Shown one piece after another: positions 50,951 to 60,758 of a DNA stretch of 64,000 nt. This DNA comes from Serratia sp. FDAARGOS_506 (GTDB taxonomy: Bacteria > Pseudomonadota > Gammaproteobacteria > Enterobacterales > Enterobacteriaceae), in assembly GCF_003812745.1 (NCBI RefSeq), contig NZ_CP033831.1:1302001-1366000 (forward strand), in the 5' to 3' direction. Position numbers and translations under genes: made by a program. The notes beneath the pieces were generated by a model, which saw nothing but the letters and a program-made list of their open reading frames with translations, was not told the origin of the DNA and ran no database searches. Position 1 is the stretch's first letter; the number at the start of each line of letters is the position of its first letter.

Positions 50951-51583
50951 TTATACGTGGGACACAGAAGCCTTTTCTTGTTCGCGACGATACCAGTAAT
51001 ACGCCCCTTTGGAGATCATCCGCAGCTGCAGCACCAACCGTTCTTCCAGCTGCTGCCGCTGCTCGACGTCAATATCCAACGCTTCCGCGCCGGCGCTGAA
51101 CACGATAGTGACCATCGCTTCCGCCTGCGCTTCGGTAAAGCTGCGCGGCATGTGGTTTTCCAATTCCAGGTAGTCCGCCAGTTCGGCGATGAAATGCTGG
51201 ATCTCGCGCGCCACCGCCGCACGGAATGCCGCCGACGTGCCGGAGCGCTCGCGCAGCAGCAGGCGGAAGGCGTTCGGGTTGTTGCCGATAAATTCCATAA
51301 AGGTGGACACCGAGGTGCGGATCACGCTGCCGCCCTTGGCGATGCGTTGGCGCGCCTGGCGCATCAACTGACGCAGCATCAGGCCACTTTCGTCCACCAT
51401 GGTCAGCCCCAGCTCATCCACATCGCGGAAATGGCGGTAAAACGACGTGGGCGCGATGCCCGCCTCGCGTGAAACTTCTCGCAGGCTCAGGCTGGCGAAG
51501 CTGCGTTCGGCGCTCAGCTGGCTGAATGCGGCTTCGATCAGGGAACGACGAGTCCGTTCTTTTTGTTGTGCTCTGACGCCCAT
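50951..51583 (-). CDS. fabR: FabR, repressor of unsaturated fatty acid synthesis
   Basis: 210 aa from the ATG at 51583 (MGVRAQQ...), two codons inside the longest frame. TetR-type helix-turn-helix ([19 protein letters not shown]), then a ligand domain nearly identical to E. coli FabR ([18 protein letters not shown]). FabR represses fabB and fabA in response to unsaturated acyl-CoA/ACP. In E. coli it is likewise next to yijD and sthA. Confidence 0.95.
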   Translation of the reverse strand: MGVRAQQKERTRRSLIEAAFSQLSAERSFASLSLREVSREAGIAPTSFYRHFRDVDELGLTMVDESGLMLRQLMRQARQRIAKGGSVIRTSVSTFMEFIGNNPNAFRLLLRERSGTSAAFRAAVAREIQHFIAELADYLELENHMPRSFTEAQAEAMVTIVFSAGAEALDIDVEQRQQLEERLVLQLRMISKGAYYWYRREQEKASVSHV

Positions 51584-51800
51584 ATGCATATCCGGATAGG
51601 TTCCATTCTCTCAGTCTAACGCCCTAGACTCGGCAATATAGCAAATTTTATTGCAACAGCATTTATACTAACGCGCTCTATCACACTTCCACCCTGAGCC
51701 GATTGTGCTTTGACTCAAAAAGCCTAATGGTGATTGGGTGAGCAGCGCTATGATGTTAAGATACCGTTGTAATCTTGTATAAAAAACAGGTCTCTCCTAC

Positions 51801-53198
51801 ATGCAACAGCACTATCAATTTGATGCCATTGTGATTGGCTCGGGCCCTGGTGGTGAAGGTGCCGCCATGGGGCTGGTGAAACAGGGCGCCCGCGTGGCCG
51901 TTATCGAACGGTACAACAACGTAGGCGGCGGATGTACCCACTGGGGCACCATCCCTTCCAAAGCCCTCCGCCACGCCGTCAGCCGCATTATCGAATTCAA
52001 CCAGAACCCGCTTTACAACAACTCGCGCACGCTCAGCGCGACCTTCCCTGACATTTTACGCCACGCCGATAACGTCATCAGCCAGCAGACCCGCATGCGC
52101 CAAGGGTTCTATGAGCGGAACCAGTGCAAACTGTTCGCCGGCGACGCGCGCTTCATCGATGCCAACACTGTCAGCGTCAGCTATATGGACGGCACCCAGG
52201 ACACCATCCGCGCCGACCACATCGTGATCGCCTGCGGCTCGCGTCCTTACCATCCGGCCAGCGTCGACTTCAATCACCCGCGCATCTACGACAGCGATTC
52301 CATTCTCGAGCTGAGTCATGAGCCACGCCACGTGATCATTTACGGCGCCGGGGTGATCGGTTGTGAGTATGCGTCTATCTTCCGCGGTCTGAACGTCAAG
52401 GTGGATCTGATCAACACCCGCGATCGTCTGCTGGCATTCCTCGATCAGGAGATGTCGGACTCGCTTTCTTACCACTTCTGGAACAATGGCGTGGTGATCC
52501 GCCATAACGAAGAGTTCGAGAAGATCGAAGGCACCGAAGACGGCGTGATCGTGCACCTGAAGTCCGGCAAGAAGGTGAAAGCGGACTGCCTGCTGTACGC
52601 CAACGGCCGTACCGGCAACACCGATTCGCTGGGGTTGGAAAACGTCGGCCTGGAATCGGACAGCCGCGGGCTGCTGAAGGTAAACAGCATGTACCAGACC
52701 GCGCTGTCGCACATCTATGCGGTTGGTGACGTGATCGGCTATCCGAGCCTGGCTTCCGCCGCCTACGATCAGGGCCGCATCGCCGCGCAGGCGATCGCTT
52801 CGGGCGAAGCCAGCGGTCACTTAATCGAAGATATCCCGACCGGCATCTACACCATTCCGGAAATCAGCTCCGTCGGCAAAACCGAGCAGGAACTGACGGC
52901 GATGAAGGTGCCGTATGAAGTGGGCCGCGCCCAGTTCAAACATCTGGCACGCGCGCAGATCGCCGGGATGAACGTCGGCAGCCTGAAGATCCTGTTCCAT
53001 CGCGACACCCTGCAGATCCTTGGGATCCACTGCTTCGGCGAGCGTGCGGCGGAGATCATCCACATCGGTCAGGCGATCATGGAACAGAAAGGTGAAGGCA
53101 ATACTATCGAGTATTTCGTTAATACGACCTTCAACTATCCGACCATGGCCGAAGCTTACCGGGTGGCGGCGCTTAACGGCTTAAACCGCCTGTTTTAA
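51801..53198 (+). CDS. sthA: Soluble pyridine nucleotide transhydrogenase
   Basis: 465 aa (E. coli 466). FAD enzyme of the disulfide oxidoreductase fold that re-oxidises NADPH with NAD+. FAD motif [12 protein letters not shown] at the N-terminus. Only the first redox cysteine is kept ([13 protein letters not shown]), as in known SthA, which is not a disulfide reductase. NAD motif [14 protein letters not shown]. Its end overlaps the end of convergent oxyR by 18 bp. Confidence 0.96.
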   Translation: MQQHYQFDAIVIGSGPGGEGAAMGLVKQGARVAVIERYNNVGGGCTHWGTIPSKALRHAVSRIIEFNQNPLYNNSRTLSATFPDILRHADNVISQQTRMRQGFYERNQCKLFAGDARFIDANTVSVSYMDGTQDTIRADHIVIACGSRPYHPASVDFNHPRIYDSDSILELSHEPRHVIIYGAGVIGCEYASIFRGLNVKVDLINTRDRLLAFLDQEMSDSLSYHFWNNGVVIRHNEEFEKIEGTEDGVIVHLKSGKKVKADCLLYANGRTGNTDSLGLENVGLESDSRGLLKVNSMYQTALSHIYAVGDVIGYPSLASAAYDQGRIAAQAIASGEASGHLIEDIPTGIYTIPEISSVGKTEQELTAMKVPYEVGRAQFKHLARAQIAGMNVGSLKILFHRDTLQILGIHCFGERAAEIIHIGQAIMEQKGEGNTIEYFVNTTFNYPTMAEAYRVAALNGLNRLF

Positions 53199-54098
53199 CG
53201 CGTTGTCGATATAGCCCTGCATGTGTTCGCGGATCGCCTCGGCCAGTTGCTCATAACGGCTGCGCAATGGGGAACCGGGGCGATACACCAACGCGATGGT
53301 GCGCTTCGGTTCCGGCTTGTAGCAATCCAAATAGCAGACGCCGTCGCGTTCGCGCTGTGGCGGTACCGCCAGTGACGGCAACAGGGTAATGCCGCTGCCG
53401 GCCGCGACCATATTGCGCAGCGTTTCCAGACTGGTGGCGCGGAAGTGGGTATCCTCGTCCGCGCCTGCCTGGAAACAGAAGCCCATCGCCTGATCGCGCA
53501 GGCAGTGGCCATCCTCCAGCATCAGCAGTTTCTCTCCGGCCAAATCCGGCATCGCCACGCGCTCGCGCTGCGCCCACGGGTGATCGGAATACACCGCCAG
53601 CTTCATCGGTTCATCGAACAGAGGCACTTCGATAAACGCCTCGGTTTCCTTCACCAGCGCCAGAATGGCGCAGTCCAGTTTGCCGCTGTCGAGTTGCGCC
53701 AGCAGTTGGTGGGTTTGCGCTTCGTGCAGGTACATTTCCAGTTTTGGGAAAGTTTTGTGCAGCGTCGGGATGATCTGCGGCAGCAGATAAGGCCCCACGG
53801 TCGGGATCAGGCCGATGTGCAGCGGCCCGGACATGGCTTCGCCCTGTTGGCTGGCCATTTCCTTCAACACTTTCACTTCGCGCAGCACGGTACGCGCCTG
53901 CTCCACCAGCAACAGACCCGCCTGGGTGAACAGCACCTTGCGGCTGGTGCGCTCGAGCAGCATGACGCCCAACTCGTCTTCCAGCTTGCGGATCTGTCCG
54001 CTGAGCGTGGGCTGGCTCACATGGCATGAATCGGCCGCACGGCGGAAGTGCCGGTGCTCGGCCAAGGCGACCAGATACTCTAAATCACGAATATTCAT
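53181..54098 (-). CDS. oxyR: OxyR, peroxide-sensing LysR-type regulator
   Basis: 305 aa from ATG at 54098 with GGAGGG upstream, same length as E. coli. N-terminal helix-turn-helix ([20 protein letters not shown]); the two redox cysteines are in [13 protein letters not shown] (Cys199 and Cys208 by alignment), forming the peroxide-induced disulfide. Convergent with sthA, and divergent from a peroxiredoxin-glutaredoxin gene rather than a stand-alone oxyS gene. It autoregulates through the site at 54117-54164. Confidence 0.97.
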   Translation of the reverse strand: MNIRDLEYLVALAEHRHFRRAADSCHVSQPTLSGQIRKLEDELGVMLLERTSRKVLFTQAGLLLVEQARTVLREVKVLKEMASQQGEAMSGPLHIGLIPTVGPYLLPQIIPTLHKTFPKLEMYLHEAQTHQLLAQLDSGKLDCAILALVKETEAFIEVPLFDEPMKLAVYSDHPWAQRERVAMPDLAGEKLLMLEDGHCLRDQAMGFCFQAGADEDTHFRATSLETLRNMVAAGSGITLLPSLAVPPQRERDGVCYLDCYKPEPKRTIALVYRPGSPLRSRYEQLAEAIREHMQGYIDNALKQAV

Positions 54099-54116
54099 TG
54101 TTTCCCTCCATTCCAT

Positions 54117-54164
54117 GATAGCTCATGGCGATAGATAAGATAGCAATGAGCGATTAGATCTATC
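54117..54164. promoter_or_regulatory. OxyR binding region
   Basis: Contains ATAG elements at 54118, 54131 and 54140 and CTAT at 54160, and follows the E. coli oxyR-oxyS operator closely as I recall it (GATAG.TCATGGCGATAG, then ATAGCAATGA.CGATTA and CTATCAAGC). It should both repress oxyR and activate the divergent gene. Confidence 0.85.
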
Positions 54165-54177
54165 AAGCCCCAGCGAC

Positions 54178-54183
54178 AATAAT
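54178..54183 (+). promoter_or_regulatory. -10 of the divergent OxyR-activated promoter (oxyS-promoter equivalent)
   Basis: AATAAT lies nine bases after the CTATCAAGC block, the same distance as GATAAT of the E. coli oxyS promoter. The start of transcription would be near 54190, giving a 5' UTR of about 60 nt for the peroxiredoxin gene. Confidence 0.65.
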
Positions 54184-54249
54184 GTGTCCCAACGAAGCGA
54201 TATCGCGCTAAATGCTAAAAATTACTTTTCCTAATTAAGGGGTTAATCA

Positions 54250-54981
54250 ATGTTTACCAGTCAAGAAGGCAAGAAAGTTCCTCAGGTTACTTTCCACACC
54301 CGTCAGGGCGACCAATGGATTGATGTGACCACTGATGACCTGTTCAAAAACAAGACGGTTATCGTGTTCTCACTGCCGGGCGCGTTCACGCCGACCTGCT
54401 CTTCGAGCCATCTGCCGCGCTACAACGAGCTGTCCAGCGTATTCAAACAGCACGGCGTCGACAGCATTCTGTGCGTCTCGGTGAACGACACCTTCGTGAT
54501 GAACGCCTGGAAAGCCGATCAGCATGCGGAAAACATCACCTTCGTGCCGGACGGCAACGGTGAATTCACCAAAGGCATGAACATGCTGGTCGAGAAAGCG
54601 GATTTGGGCTTTGGCCCGCGTTCATGGCGCTACTCGATGCTGGTGCGCGACGGCGTGGTCGAGAAAATGTTCGTCGAACCAAACAAGCCGGGCGACCCGT
54701 TTGAGGTGTCAGACGCCGACACCATGCTGAAATACCTGGCGCCGGAATTCAAAGTGCAGGAATCGGTCTCCTTGTTCACCAAGCCGGGCTGCCCATTCTG
54801 CGCCAAAGCCAAGCAGATGCTGCAAGAGCGCGGCATTCAGTATGAAGAGATCGTGCTGGGCAAAGACGCCACCACCGTCAGCCTGCGCGCCGTCAGCGGC
54901 CGCGCCACGGTGCCGCAAGTATTCATCGGCGGCCGTCATATCGGTGGCAGCGACGATCTGGAAACTTTCCTGTCAGCTTAA
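54250..54981 (+). CDS. Peroxiredoxin-glutaredoxin fusion protein (hybrid Prx5/PGdx)
   Basis: 243 aa. Residues 1-165 are a Prx5-type peroxiredoxin with peroxidatic Cys50 in [14 protein letters not shown]. Residues 172-243 are a glutaredoxin with CPFC (Cys181, Cys184) and the TVPQVFIGG glutathione-binding cis-Pro segment. Such fusions, known from Haemophilus, reduce peroxides with glutathione without a separate glutaredoxin. The gene is driven from the OxyR-controlled promoter divergent to oxyR, so hydrogen peroxide induction is expected. Its 3' UTR contains an OxyS-like segment. AAGG lies upstream of the ATG. Confidence 0.93.
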   Translation: MFTSQEGKKVPQVTFHTRQGDQWIDVTTDDLFKNKTVIVFSLPGAFTPTCSSSHLPRYNELSSVFKQHGVDSILCVSVNDTFVMNAWKADQHAENITFVPDGNGEFTKGMNMLVEKADLGFGPRSWRYSMLVRDGVVEKMFVEPNKPGDPFEVSDADTMLKYLAPEFKVQESVSLFTKPGCPFCAKAKQMLQERGIQYEEIVLGKDATTVSLRAVSGRATVPQVFIGGRHIGGSDDLETFLSA

Positions 54982-54986
54982 TAAGT

Positions 54987-55036
54987 AATAACAAAGCCAA
55001 CGTGAACTTTGGCGGGCTACGGCCCGCCCTTTTTTT
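54987..55036 (+). ncRNA. OxyS-like 3' UTR element with terminator
   Basis: Starting six bases after the stop codon, AATAAC (54987-54992) and AAAGCCAACGTGAACTTT (54993-55010) match the linker/Hfq-binding part of E. coli OxyS, which reads AATAAC, one U, then the same 18 bases as I remember it. A terminator stem follows in the same place (GGCGGGC/GCCCGCC, 55011-55028, then seven T), although the stem-loop sequence itself differs from that of OxyS. It could be released from the mRNA by RNase E, giving a 3'-UTR-derived small RNA. The 5' part of OxyS is not seen here. Confidence 0.65.
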
Positions 55037-55053
55037 ACCTTTCAGGAGCGGAT

Positions 55054-56502
55054 ATGAAACTGTTGAACGTTGATGTCGCGGTCATCGGCGGCGGCACTGC
55101 AGGGCTCGGCGCCTATCGCGCGGCCAAACTTTCTACCCCCAGCGTGGTGATGATCGAAGGCGGGCCTTACGGCACCACCTGTGCGCGCGTTGGCTGCATG
55201 CCATCCAAGTTGCTGATCGCCGCTGCCGAAGCGGTGCATCAAATCGAACGCGCGCCGGGCTTTGGCGTGCACCCAACCGGTAATACCCGCATCGACGGGC
55301 GCGAAGTGATGGCGCGCGTCAAGCGCGAACGCGATCGCTTCGTCGGCTTCGTGCTGGAAGGCGTGGACGAGATCCCGGCCGGCGACAAAATTCAGGGCTA
55401 TGCCCGGTTTATCGACGACAACACGCTGCAGGTCGATGAGCATACGCGCATCGTGGCACAGCGCATCGTGATCGCCACCGGTTCGCGCCCCAGCTGGCCG
55501 GCGCCATGGAACGAGTTGGGCGACCGTCTGATCGTCAACGACGACCTGTTCAACTGGGATGATTTGCCGCAGTCCGTAGCGGTATTCGGCCCCGGCGTCA
55601 TCGGGCTCGAGCTGGGGCAAGCGCTGCACCGCCTCGGCGTCGACACCAAGGTCTTCGGCATCGGCGGCGCGGTTGGGCCGCTCACCGACAGCGCCGTGCG
55701 CGACTACGCCGCCAAAGCGCTGGGGGAAGAGTTCTATCTCGACGCCGACGTGAAGGTAGAGATGATGCAGCGCGAAGGCGACAAGGTGTTTATCCGCTAT
55801 CGGGATCTGCAGGGCCAACCGCAGGAGATCCTGGTGGACTACGTACTGGCCGCCACCGGCCGCCGCCCCAACGTCGATCGGCTGGGCCTCGAAAACACCG
55901 GGCTGCAGCTTGACGCCCGAGGCGTACCGCTGGCCGACCGGCTGACGATGCAAACCAGCGTGCCGCATATTTTCATCGCCGGCGACGCCAGCAACCAGCT
56001 GCCGCTGCTGCATGAGGCCAGCGATCAGGCGCGCATCGCCGGTGCCAACGCCGGCAGCTTCCCGGAGATCAATCCGGGCCTGCGCCGCAGCGCGATTTCG
56101 GTGGTGTTCTCCGATCCGCAGATCGCCATGGTCGGCTCAACCTTCCGCGAGCTGAGCGAGAAGTTCAGCGCCTGCGGCTGCTTTGAAGTGGGCAACGTCT
56201 CGTTTGAGAATCAGGGCCGCTCGCGGGTGATGCTGCGCAACAAAGGCATTCTGCACGTCTACGGCGAGCAAGGCACAGGCCGTTTCCTCGGCGCGGAAAT
56301 GATCGGCCCAGACGCCGAGCACATCGCACACCTGCTGGCCTGGGCACACCAGCAGCAGATGACCGTCGATCAGATGCTGGACATGCCGTTCTATCATCCG
56401 GTGATCGAAGAAGGTTTGCGCACCGCGCTGCGCGATCTGCAGGCGAAGCTCAAACTCGGCACGGCCGAAATCGAGCGCTGCCAGCGCTGCCCGGGCGAAT
56501 AA
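55054..56502 (+). CDS. Lpd-like pyridine nucleotide-disulfide oxidoreductase
   Basis: 482 aa from ATG at 55054 (CAGGAG upstream). FAD motif VIGGGTAGLGAYRAAK, redox-active cysteines in CARVGCMPSK, NAD-binding VFGPGVIGLELGQ, and catalytic His-Glu in YHPVIEE, so a true disulfide reductase of the dihydrolipoyl dehydrogenase type. It is a paralogue distinct from the pyruvate dehydrogenase Lpd. It starts 18 bp after the terminator of the peroxiredoxin-glutaredoxin gene, so read-through could make it part of the OxyR response; it may reduce a small disulfide in that context. The substrate is unknown. Confidence 0.85.
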   Translation: MKLLNVDVAVIGGGTAGLGAYRAAKLSTPSVVMIEGGPYGTTCARVGCMPSKLLIAAAEAVHQIERAPGFGVHPTGNTRIDGREVMARVKRERDRFVGFVLEGVDEIPAGDKIQGYARFIDDNTLQVDEHTRIVAQRIVIATGSRPSWPAPWNELGDRLIVNDDLFNWDDLPQSVAVFGPGVIGLELGQALHRLGVDTKVFGIGGAVGPLTDSAVRDYAAKALGEEFYLDADVKVEMMQREGDKVFIRYRDLQGQPQEILVDYVLAATGRRPNVDRLGLENTGLQLDARGVPLADRLTMQTSVPHIFIAGDASNQLPLLHEASDQARIAGANAGSFPEINPGLRRSAISVVFSDPQIAMVGSTFRELSEKFSACGCFEVGNVSFENQGRSRVMLRNKGILHVYGEQGTGRFLGAEMIGPDAEHIAHLLAWAHQQQMTVDQMLDMPFYHPVIEEGLRTALRDLQAKLKLGTAEIERCQRCPGE

Positions 56503-56525
56503 CCTCTCATTCTCCGTTCATCCCC

Positions 56526-56550
56526 ACCGGGCCTTCAGGCCCGGTTTTTT
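56526..56550 (+). terminator. Terminator of the Lpd-like gene
   Basis: ACCGGGCC/GGCCCGGT with TTCA loop, followed by TTTTT. Confidence 0.9.
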
Positions 56551-56612
56551 GCGCAGCACTTTCCACATTTTCCTCCCTCCTCTTGCCTCACGGCCCTTCT
56601 GCGCTCATTTTT

Positions 56613-56648
56613 TATACTTCAACATTGAAATGATACCAATAATGATAC
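56613..56648 (+). promoter_or_regulatory. Possible promoter and direct-repeat operator of the HicA/HicB-like pair
   Basis: TATACT (56613-56618) is a candidate -10. Two identical AATGATAC repeats (56629-56636 and 56641-56648), 12 bp apart, lie between it and the gene. Autoregulation by the antitoxin would be usual for such loci. Confidence 0.4.
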
Positions 56649-56664
56649 TAAAATAGGGGGCGGC

Positions 56665-56925
56665 ATGAACGAGATCAGGGATGACATCGCTGATTTGCAA
56701 CAGCGGCAGAACAGCATCAAATTCGCCGAGTTAGCGAAAATCTGCGTGCGATGGTTTGGGCCGCCGCGCATAAACGGTAGCAGCCATCATGTTTATCGCA
56801 TGCCCTGGTCAGGCGATCCGCGCATCAATATCCAACGCGGCAACAACGGCGCAGCCAAGGCATATCAGTTTAAGCAGGTCATCGCCGCACTGGCCAGAAT
56901 GGAGGAAGAACATGGAAAAGCATGA
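56665..56925 (+). CDS. HicA-like toxin
   Basis: 86 aa. The C-terminal half has the HicA pattern: a GSSHHVYRMP strand with the catalytic-type His, then a strand and the KAYQFKQVIAALARME helix. HicA toxins are small dsRBD-fold RNases. It is longer at the N-terminus than classical HicA (about 60 aa). It overlaps the downstream HicB-like gene by 14 bp, the usual toxin-first order. AGGGGG precedes the ATG. Confidence 0.72.
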   Translation: MNEIRDDIADLQQRQNSIKFAELAKICVRWFGPPRINGSSHHVYRMPWSGDPRINIQRGNNGAAKAYQFKQVIAALARMEEEHGKA

Positions 56926-57238
56926 ACATTATACCTATCGCATCACCTGGTCAGCGGAAGATCGTGAATATGTCGGGCTGTGCGCCGAATTCCCCTCGTT
57001 GTCCTGGCTGGCGGCCACGCGTACCGGCGCACTGGAGGGTATCGAAAAAGTCGTGAGCGAAACGATCGCCGATATGCTGGCGCAAGGCGAAACGCCGCCG
57101 CAGGCGCTGGCGGAAAAAAACTTCAGCGGAAAACTGGTGTTGCGCATGACGCCGGAACAACACCGCAGGCTGGCGATCGGCGCGATGGAGGAAGGCGTGA
57201 GCCTGAACCGTTATCTGTGCGCACGCCTGGCGGGGTAA
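56912..57238 (+). CDS. HicB-like antitoxin
   Basis: 108 aa from ATG at 56912, with GGAGGA upstream inside the toxin gene. The N-terminal YTYRITWSAEDREYVGLCAEFP is the degenerate RNase H-like HicB fold (cited by its parts YRITWS and YVGLCAEFP), and the C-terminal RMTPEQHRRLAIGAMEEG with SLNRYL is a ribbon-helix-helix DNA-binding domain, so autorepression is likely. It neutralises the partner toxin in the family model. Confidence 0.78.
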   Translation: MEKHEHYTYRITWSAEDREYVGLCAEFPSLSWLAATRTGALEGIEKVVSETIADMLAQGETPPQALAEKNFSGKLVLRMTPEQHRRLAIGAMEEGVSLNRYLCARLAG

Positions 57239-57243
57239 AGGTT

Positions 57244-57268
57244 CAAGGGCGGCGCCGGGCCGCCCTTG
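57244..57268. terminator. Hairpin between hicB-like gene and argH
   Basis: CAAGGGCGGC/GCCGCCCTTG, ten perfect pairs with a 5-base loop, between converging genes. No good T-run on either side, so termination may be weak or shared. Confidence 0.5.
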
Positions 57269-57274
57269 TCGTCG

Positions 57275-58648
57275 TCAGGCCAAACGCTGTTTCGCTGCGG
57301 CGATTGCCGCGGCCACCTGCTGCGGTGCGACGCCGCCTTTGGCCGCACGCTTGTCCAGGCAGGATTGCAACGCCAGGATCGGGTAAACGTCGTCACCGAT
57401 CGTCGCGCTAAACTGCTGCAAGTCCGCCAGCGGCAGCGCTTCCAGCGGTTTACCCTGGCGAATCGCTTCTACCACCGCCTCGCCGACGATGTGGTGCGCT
57501 TCGCGGAACGGCACGCCCTTGGCGACCAGGTAATCCGCCAGTTCAGTGGCGTTGGCATAGCCCTGTTCCGCCGCTTCCTGGCAGCGCGGGCGTTTCACCT
57601 GGATGCCGTCCAGCACCAGCGCCGCCATCTGCAGGCAGTCCATCCAGGTGTCGAGCGCGTCGAACAGCCCTTCTTTGTCTTCCTGCATGTCTTTGTTGTA
57701 CGCCAGCGGCAGGCCTTTCAGCGTCATCATCATGCCGGTCAGCGCGCCTTGTACGCGGCCGCATTTGCCGCGGATCAGCTCCAGCGCGTCCGGGTTTTTC
57801 TTCTGCGGCATCAGCGAAGAGCCGGAGGTCACGCGGTCAGACAGCTCGACAAACGCCGCTTCACCGCTGTTGAAGAAGATCAGATCTTCGGCGAAGCGCG
57901 ACAGGTGCACCATGCTGATGGCGGCGTTGGACAGCAGTTCCAGCACATGGTCGCGATCGGATACGCTGTCCAGGCTGTTGCGGGTCGCCGAGGCGAAGCC
58001 CAGCCAACCGGCCAGCTGCTCGCGATCGATAGGATAAGCGGTGCCGGCCAGCGCGCCGCTGCCCAATGGGCTGACGTCCAGCCGTTTCAGGGTATCCTGC
58101 AAACGGCTCTCATCGCGCGCCAGCATCTCGACATAGGCCAGGCACCAGTGCGCAAAAGTCACCGGCTGCGCGCGTTGCAGGTGGGTATACCCCGGCATCA
58201 CCGCATCCTGGTTGGCTTCGGCGGTCTCCACCAGCGCCTGCTGCAGCTGGACGATCGCCTGATGCAGATCGCCGATTTGCTGTTTGCACCACAGCTTCAA
58301 ATCGGTCGCGACCTGATCGTTGCGGCTGCGGCCGGTGTGCAGCTTCTTGCCCAAATCACCGACCTTCTCGATCAGCTTTTGCTCCACCCAGCTGTGGATA
58401 TCTTCAGCATCGCTTTGGACGATCGCCAAAGGATCGGCCTGGACTTCCGTCAATAGTGCATTCAGCGCCTGCTCCAGCCGCTGTTGCTCCGCCGCGGTCA
58501 ACACGTTGACGGTCACCAGCGCCTTCGACCAGGCCACCGATCCCACGATGTCCTGCTCCGCCAGGCGATAATCGAACCGCAGTGAATCGTTGAGTTGCTT
58601 GAACCGCTGATCCGCCGCCTGAGTGAACCGTCCGCCCCAAAGTGCCAT
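57275..58648 (-). CDS. argH: Argininosuccinate lyase
   Basis: 457 aa, as in E. coli. It cleaves argininosuccinate to arginine and fumarate, the last step of arginine synthesis. The superfamily signature [12 protein letters not shown] is at about residue 280, and the substrate-binding region [10 protein letters not shown] at about 160. Last gene of argCBGH; separated from argG by 70 bp containing a long palindrome. Confidence 0.97.
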   Translation of the reverse strand: MALWGGRFTQAADQRFKQLNDSLRFDYRLAEQDIVGSVAWSKALVTVNVLTAAEQQRLEQALNALLTEVQADPLAIVQSDAEDIHSWVEQKLIEKVGDLGKKLHTGRSRNDQVATDLKLWCKQQIGDLHQAIVQLQQALVETAEANQDAVMPGYTHLQRAQPVTFAHWCLAYVEMLARDESRLQDTLKRLDVSPLGSGALAGTAYPIDREQLAGWLGFASATRNSLDSVSDRDHVLELLSNAAISMVHLSRFAEDLIFFNSGEAAFVELSDRVTSGSSLMPQKKNPDALELIRGKCGRVQGALTGMMMTLKGLPLAYNKDMQEDKEGLFDALDTWMDCLQMAALVLDGIQVKRPRCQEAAEQGYANATELADYLVAKGVPFREAHHIVGEAVVEAIRQGKPLEALPLADLQQFSATIGDDVYPILALQSCLDKRAAKGGVAPQQVAAAIAAAKQRLA

Positions 58649-58675
58649 ACCTATTCTCCTGAATTCTTTATGCGA

Positions 58676-58699
58676 AAGGGCGCAGCATGCTGCGCCCTT
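58676..58699. other. 24-bp perfect palindrome between argG and argH
   Basis: AAGGGCGCAGCA and its exact complement, with no loop bases. TTTCGC follows on the minus strand, too short for a typical terminator. It may be a partial terminator, an mRNA-stability hairpin or a processing site that sets argH levels. Confidence 0.55.
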
Positions 58700-58718
58700 G
58701 CAGAGTCACGCCAATCGA

Positions 58719-59939
58719 TTATTTATTCTTTTTCTCGTTCAACGCGCGGATGCGTGAAGACAGAGAGAACAGACGGATAAAGCCGCCCGCGTGGCTGTGA
58801 TCATAAACCTCGTCTTCGCCGAAGGTGGCGAACTCTTCGGAGTACAGGCTGTTGGCGGATTTCTTCTGGATCGCCGTCACCTGGCCTTTGTACAGCTGCA
58901 GCACGACTTCGCCGTTCACCTCTTCAGCCAGCGCTTCGGCAGAAGCCTGCAGCGAGCGGCGCAGCGGCGCAAACCAGCGGCCGTCGTACACCACATAGGA
59001 CATCTCCAGGCCCAGCTGCTCGCGCCATTTGAAGCTGTCACGATCCAACACCAGCTGCTCGACGGCGCGCAGCGCCGCCACCATGATGGTGCCCCCCGGG
59101 GTTTCATAGCAGCCGCGGGATTTGATGCCCACCAGACGGTTTTCCACGATGTCGATACGGCCGACGCCATGCTTGGCGCCCAGCGCGTTCAGGGTTTCCA
59201 GGCACTGGTACGGCGACAGCGCTTTACCGTTAACCGCCACGACGCGGCCTTTCTCAACGGTAACGGTCACCTGCTCAGGCTGATCCGGCGCTTCCTGCGG
59301 ATCGACGGTCCACACCCAGCAATCTTTGTTCGGCGCGTTCCACGGGCTTTCCAGCACGCCGCCTTCGGTGGAGATGTGCCAGGCATTTTCATCGCGGCTG
59401 TAGATCTTCTCCAGCGACGCGGTCGTCGGAATATTGCGCTCTTTCAGGTAATCCAGCAGCGCCTCACGGGAACGCAGGTTCCACTCACGCCACGGCGCCA
59501 CCACTTTCAGCTGCGGTGCCAGCGCGGTGTAGGTGGTTTCGAAACGCACCTGATCGTTGCCCTTGCCAGTCGCACCGTGGCACAGCGCGTCGGCGCCCAC
59601 TTTCAACGCCAGCTCGACCTGCGCCTTGGCGATGATCGGCCGCGCCATCGAGGTGCCCAGCAGGTAGCTGCCTTCATACAGGGCGCCGGTCTGCAGCACC
59701 GGATAAACGTAATCGCGGATAAATTCTTCACGCAGATCGACCACGTGACATTCAGAGGCACCGGACTGCAGGGCTTTTTGCTCCACGCCTTCCAGATCGC
59801 TGCGCTCCTGACCGATGTCCGCCACGAACGCCACCACTTCACAGCCGCCATAGTTCTCTTTCAGCCATGGAATGATGGCCGAGGTATCCAGGCCGCCGGA
59901 GTACGCCAGAACGATTTTTTTGATGCCTTGGTTTTGCAT
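58719..59939 (-). CDS. argG: Argininosuccinate synthase (type 1)
   Basis: 406 aa. ATP-dependent condensation of citrulline and aspartate. PP-loop AYSGGLDTS at the N-terminus, [13 protein letters not shown] and TPGGTI are typical. This is the 400-residue subtype, not the 447-residue form of E. coli K-12, whose argG is elsewhere; here argG is inside the arg operon between argB and argH. Confidence 0.97.
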   Translation of the reverse strand: MQNQGIKKIVLAYSGGLDTSAIIPWLKENYGGCEVVAFVADIGQERSDLEGVEQKALQSGASECHVVDLREEFIRDYVYPVLQTGALYEGSYLLGTSMARPIIAKAQVELALKVGADALCHGATGKGNDQVRFETTYTALAPQLKVVAPWREWNLRSREALLDYLKERNIPTTASLEKIYSRDENAWHISTEGGVLESPWNAPNKDCWVWTVDPQEAPDQPEQVTVTVEKGRVVAVNGKALSPYQCLETLNALGAKHGVGRIDIVENRLVGIKSRGCYETPGGTIMVAALRAVEQLVLDRDSFKWREQLGLEMSYVVYDGRWFAPLRRSLQASAEALAEEVNGEVVLQLYKGQVTAIQKKSANSLYSEEFATFGEDEVYDHSHAGGFIRLFSLSSRIRALNEKKNK

Positions 59940-59964
59940 GATCTATTCCTTTCTAATTCTAAAA

Positions 59965-60738
59965 TTAAGCGAGGATCCGGGTGCCAATCGACACGCCGTT
60001 AAACAAAGCAGGAAGCTGATCGGCATGGCGCCAGCTGGCGATATCCACCGGGCGGCCGAGGGTGCGCGCCGCGTCGAGCGCCGCATTCACCTTCACCACC
60101 ATACCATCGGTGATGATGCCTTGCGCGATCAGTTGTTCCGCTTTTTGCGCCGTCATTTCCGCAATACGTTGCCCCTTGCCGTCGAGGATGCCGCTGACGT
60201 CCGACAGCAGGATCAGATCCGCCCCCAGCGTCGCCGCCAAGGCCGTCGCCGCCTGATCGGCGTTCACGTTCATTAACTGCCCTTCGGCAGTGATGCCGAT
60301 GGAGCTGACAACCGGCAGGTAGCCGGCGCCCAGCAGGGTATTAAGCAGCGCCGGCGAACCGGGCTGCGCGTTGCCGACGTGGCCCAATGCCGGATCGAGC
60401 GGGGTCACGACCGCGCTGCCGCCGTCCGCCAGGCTCAGGCCGACGGCGTTGATTTGGTGTTTAATCGCCCACGCCAGCAGGGTTTTGTTGGCGGTGCCGG
60501 CCAGCGCGCCGGTGATGATGTCTATCTGATCGGCCGGCGTGACCCGCAGGCCGTTCTTTTTCACCACCGGTAAAGAGAGCTGCTTCATCAGTTCGTCCAC
60601 CACACAGCCGCCGCCGTGCACGATCACCAGCGGCCGCTGATGCTGCTGCCGGTAGCTGTCCAGCGCGGTAAACAGACGCTCCAGCGCTTCTTCACTGTCT
60701 AATAACACGCCACCTAACTTGATAATTAACGGGTTCAT
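59965..60738 (-). CDS. argB: Acetylglutamate kinase
   Basis: 257 aa (E. coli 258). It phosphorylates N-acetylglutamate. N-terminal KLGGVLLDS and [12 protein letters not shown] (substrate phosphate loop), and the C-terminal [13 protein letters not shown] with catalytic Lys. Lies 20 bp after argC. Confidence 0.96.
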   Translation of the reverse strand: MNPLIIKLGGVLLDSEEALERLFTALDSYRQQHQRPLVIVHGGGCVVDELMKQLSLPVVKKNGLRVTPADQIDIITGALAGTANKTLLAWAIKHQINAVGLSLADGGSAVVTPLDPALGHVGNAQPGSPALLNTLLGAGYLPVVSSIGITAEGQLMNVNADQAATALAATLGADLILLSDVSGILDGKGQRIAEMTAQKAEQLIAQGIITDGMVVKVNAALDAARTLGRPVDIASWRHADQLPALFNGVSIGTRILA

Positions 60739-60758
60739 TGCTGTTTACTCACGCTGGT

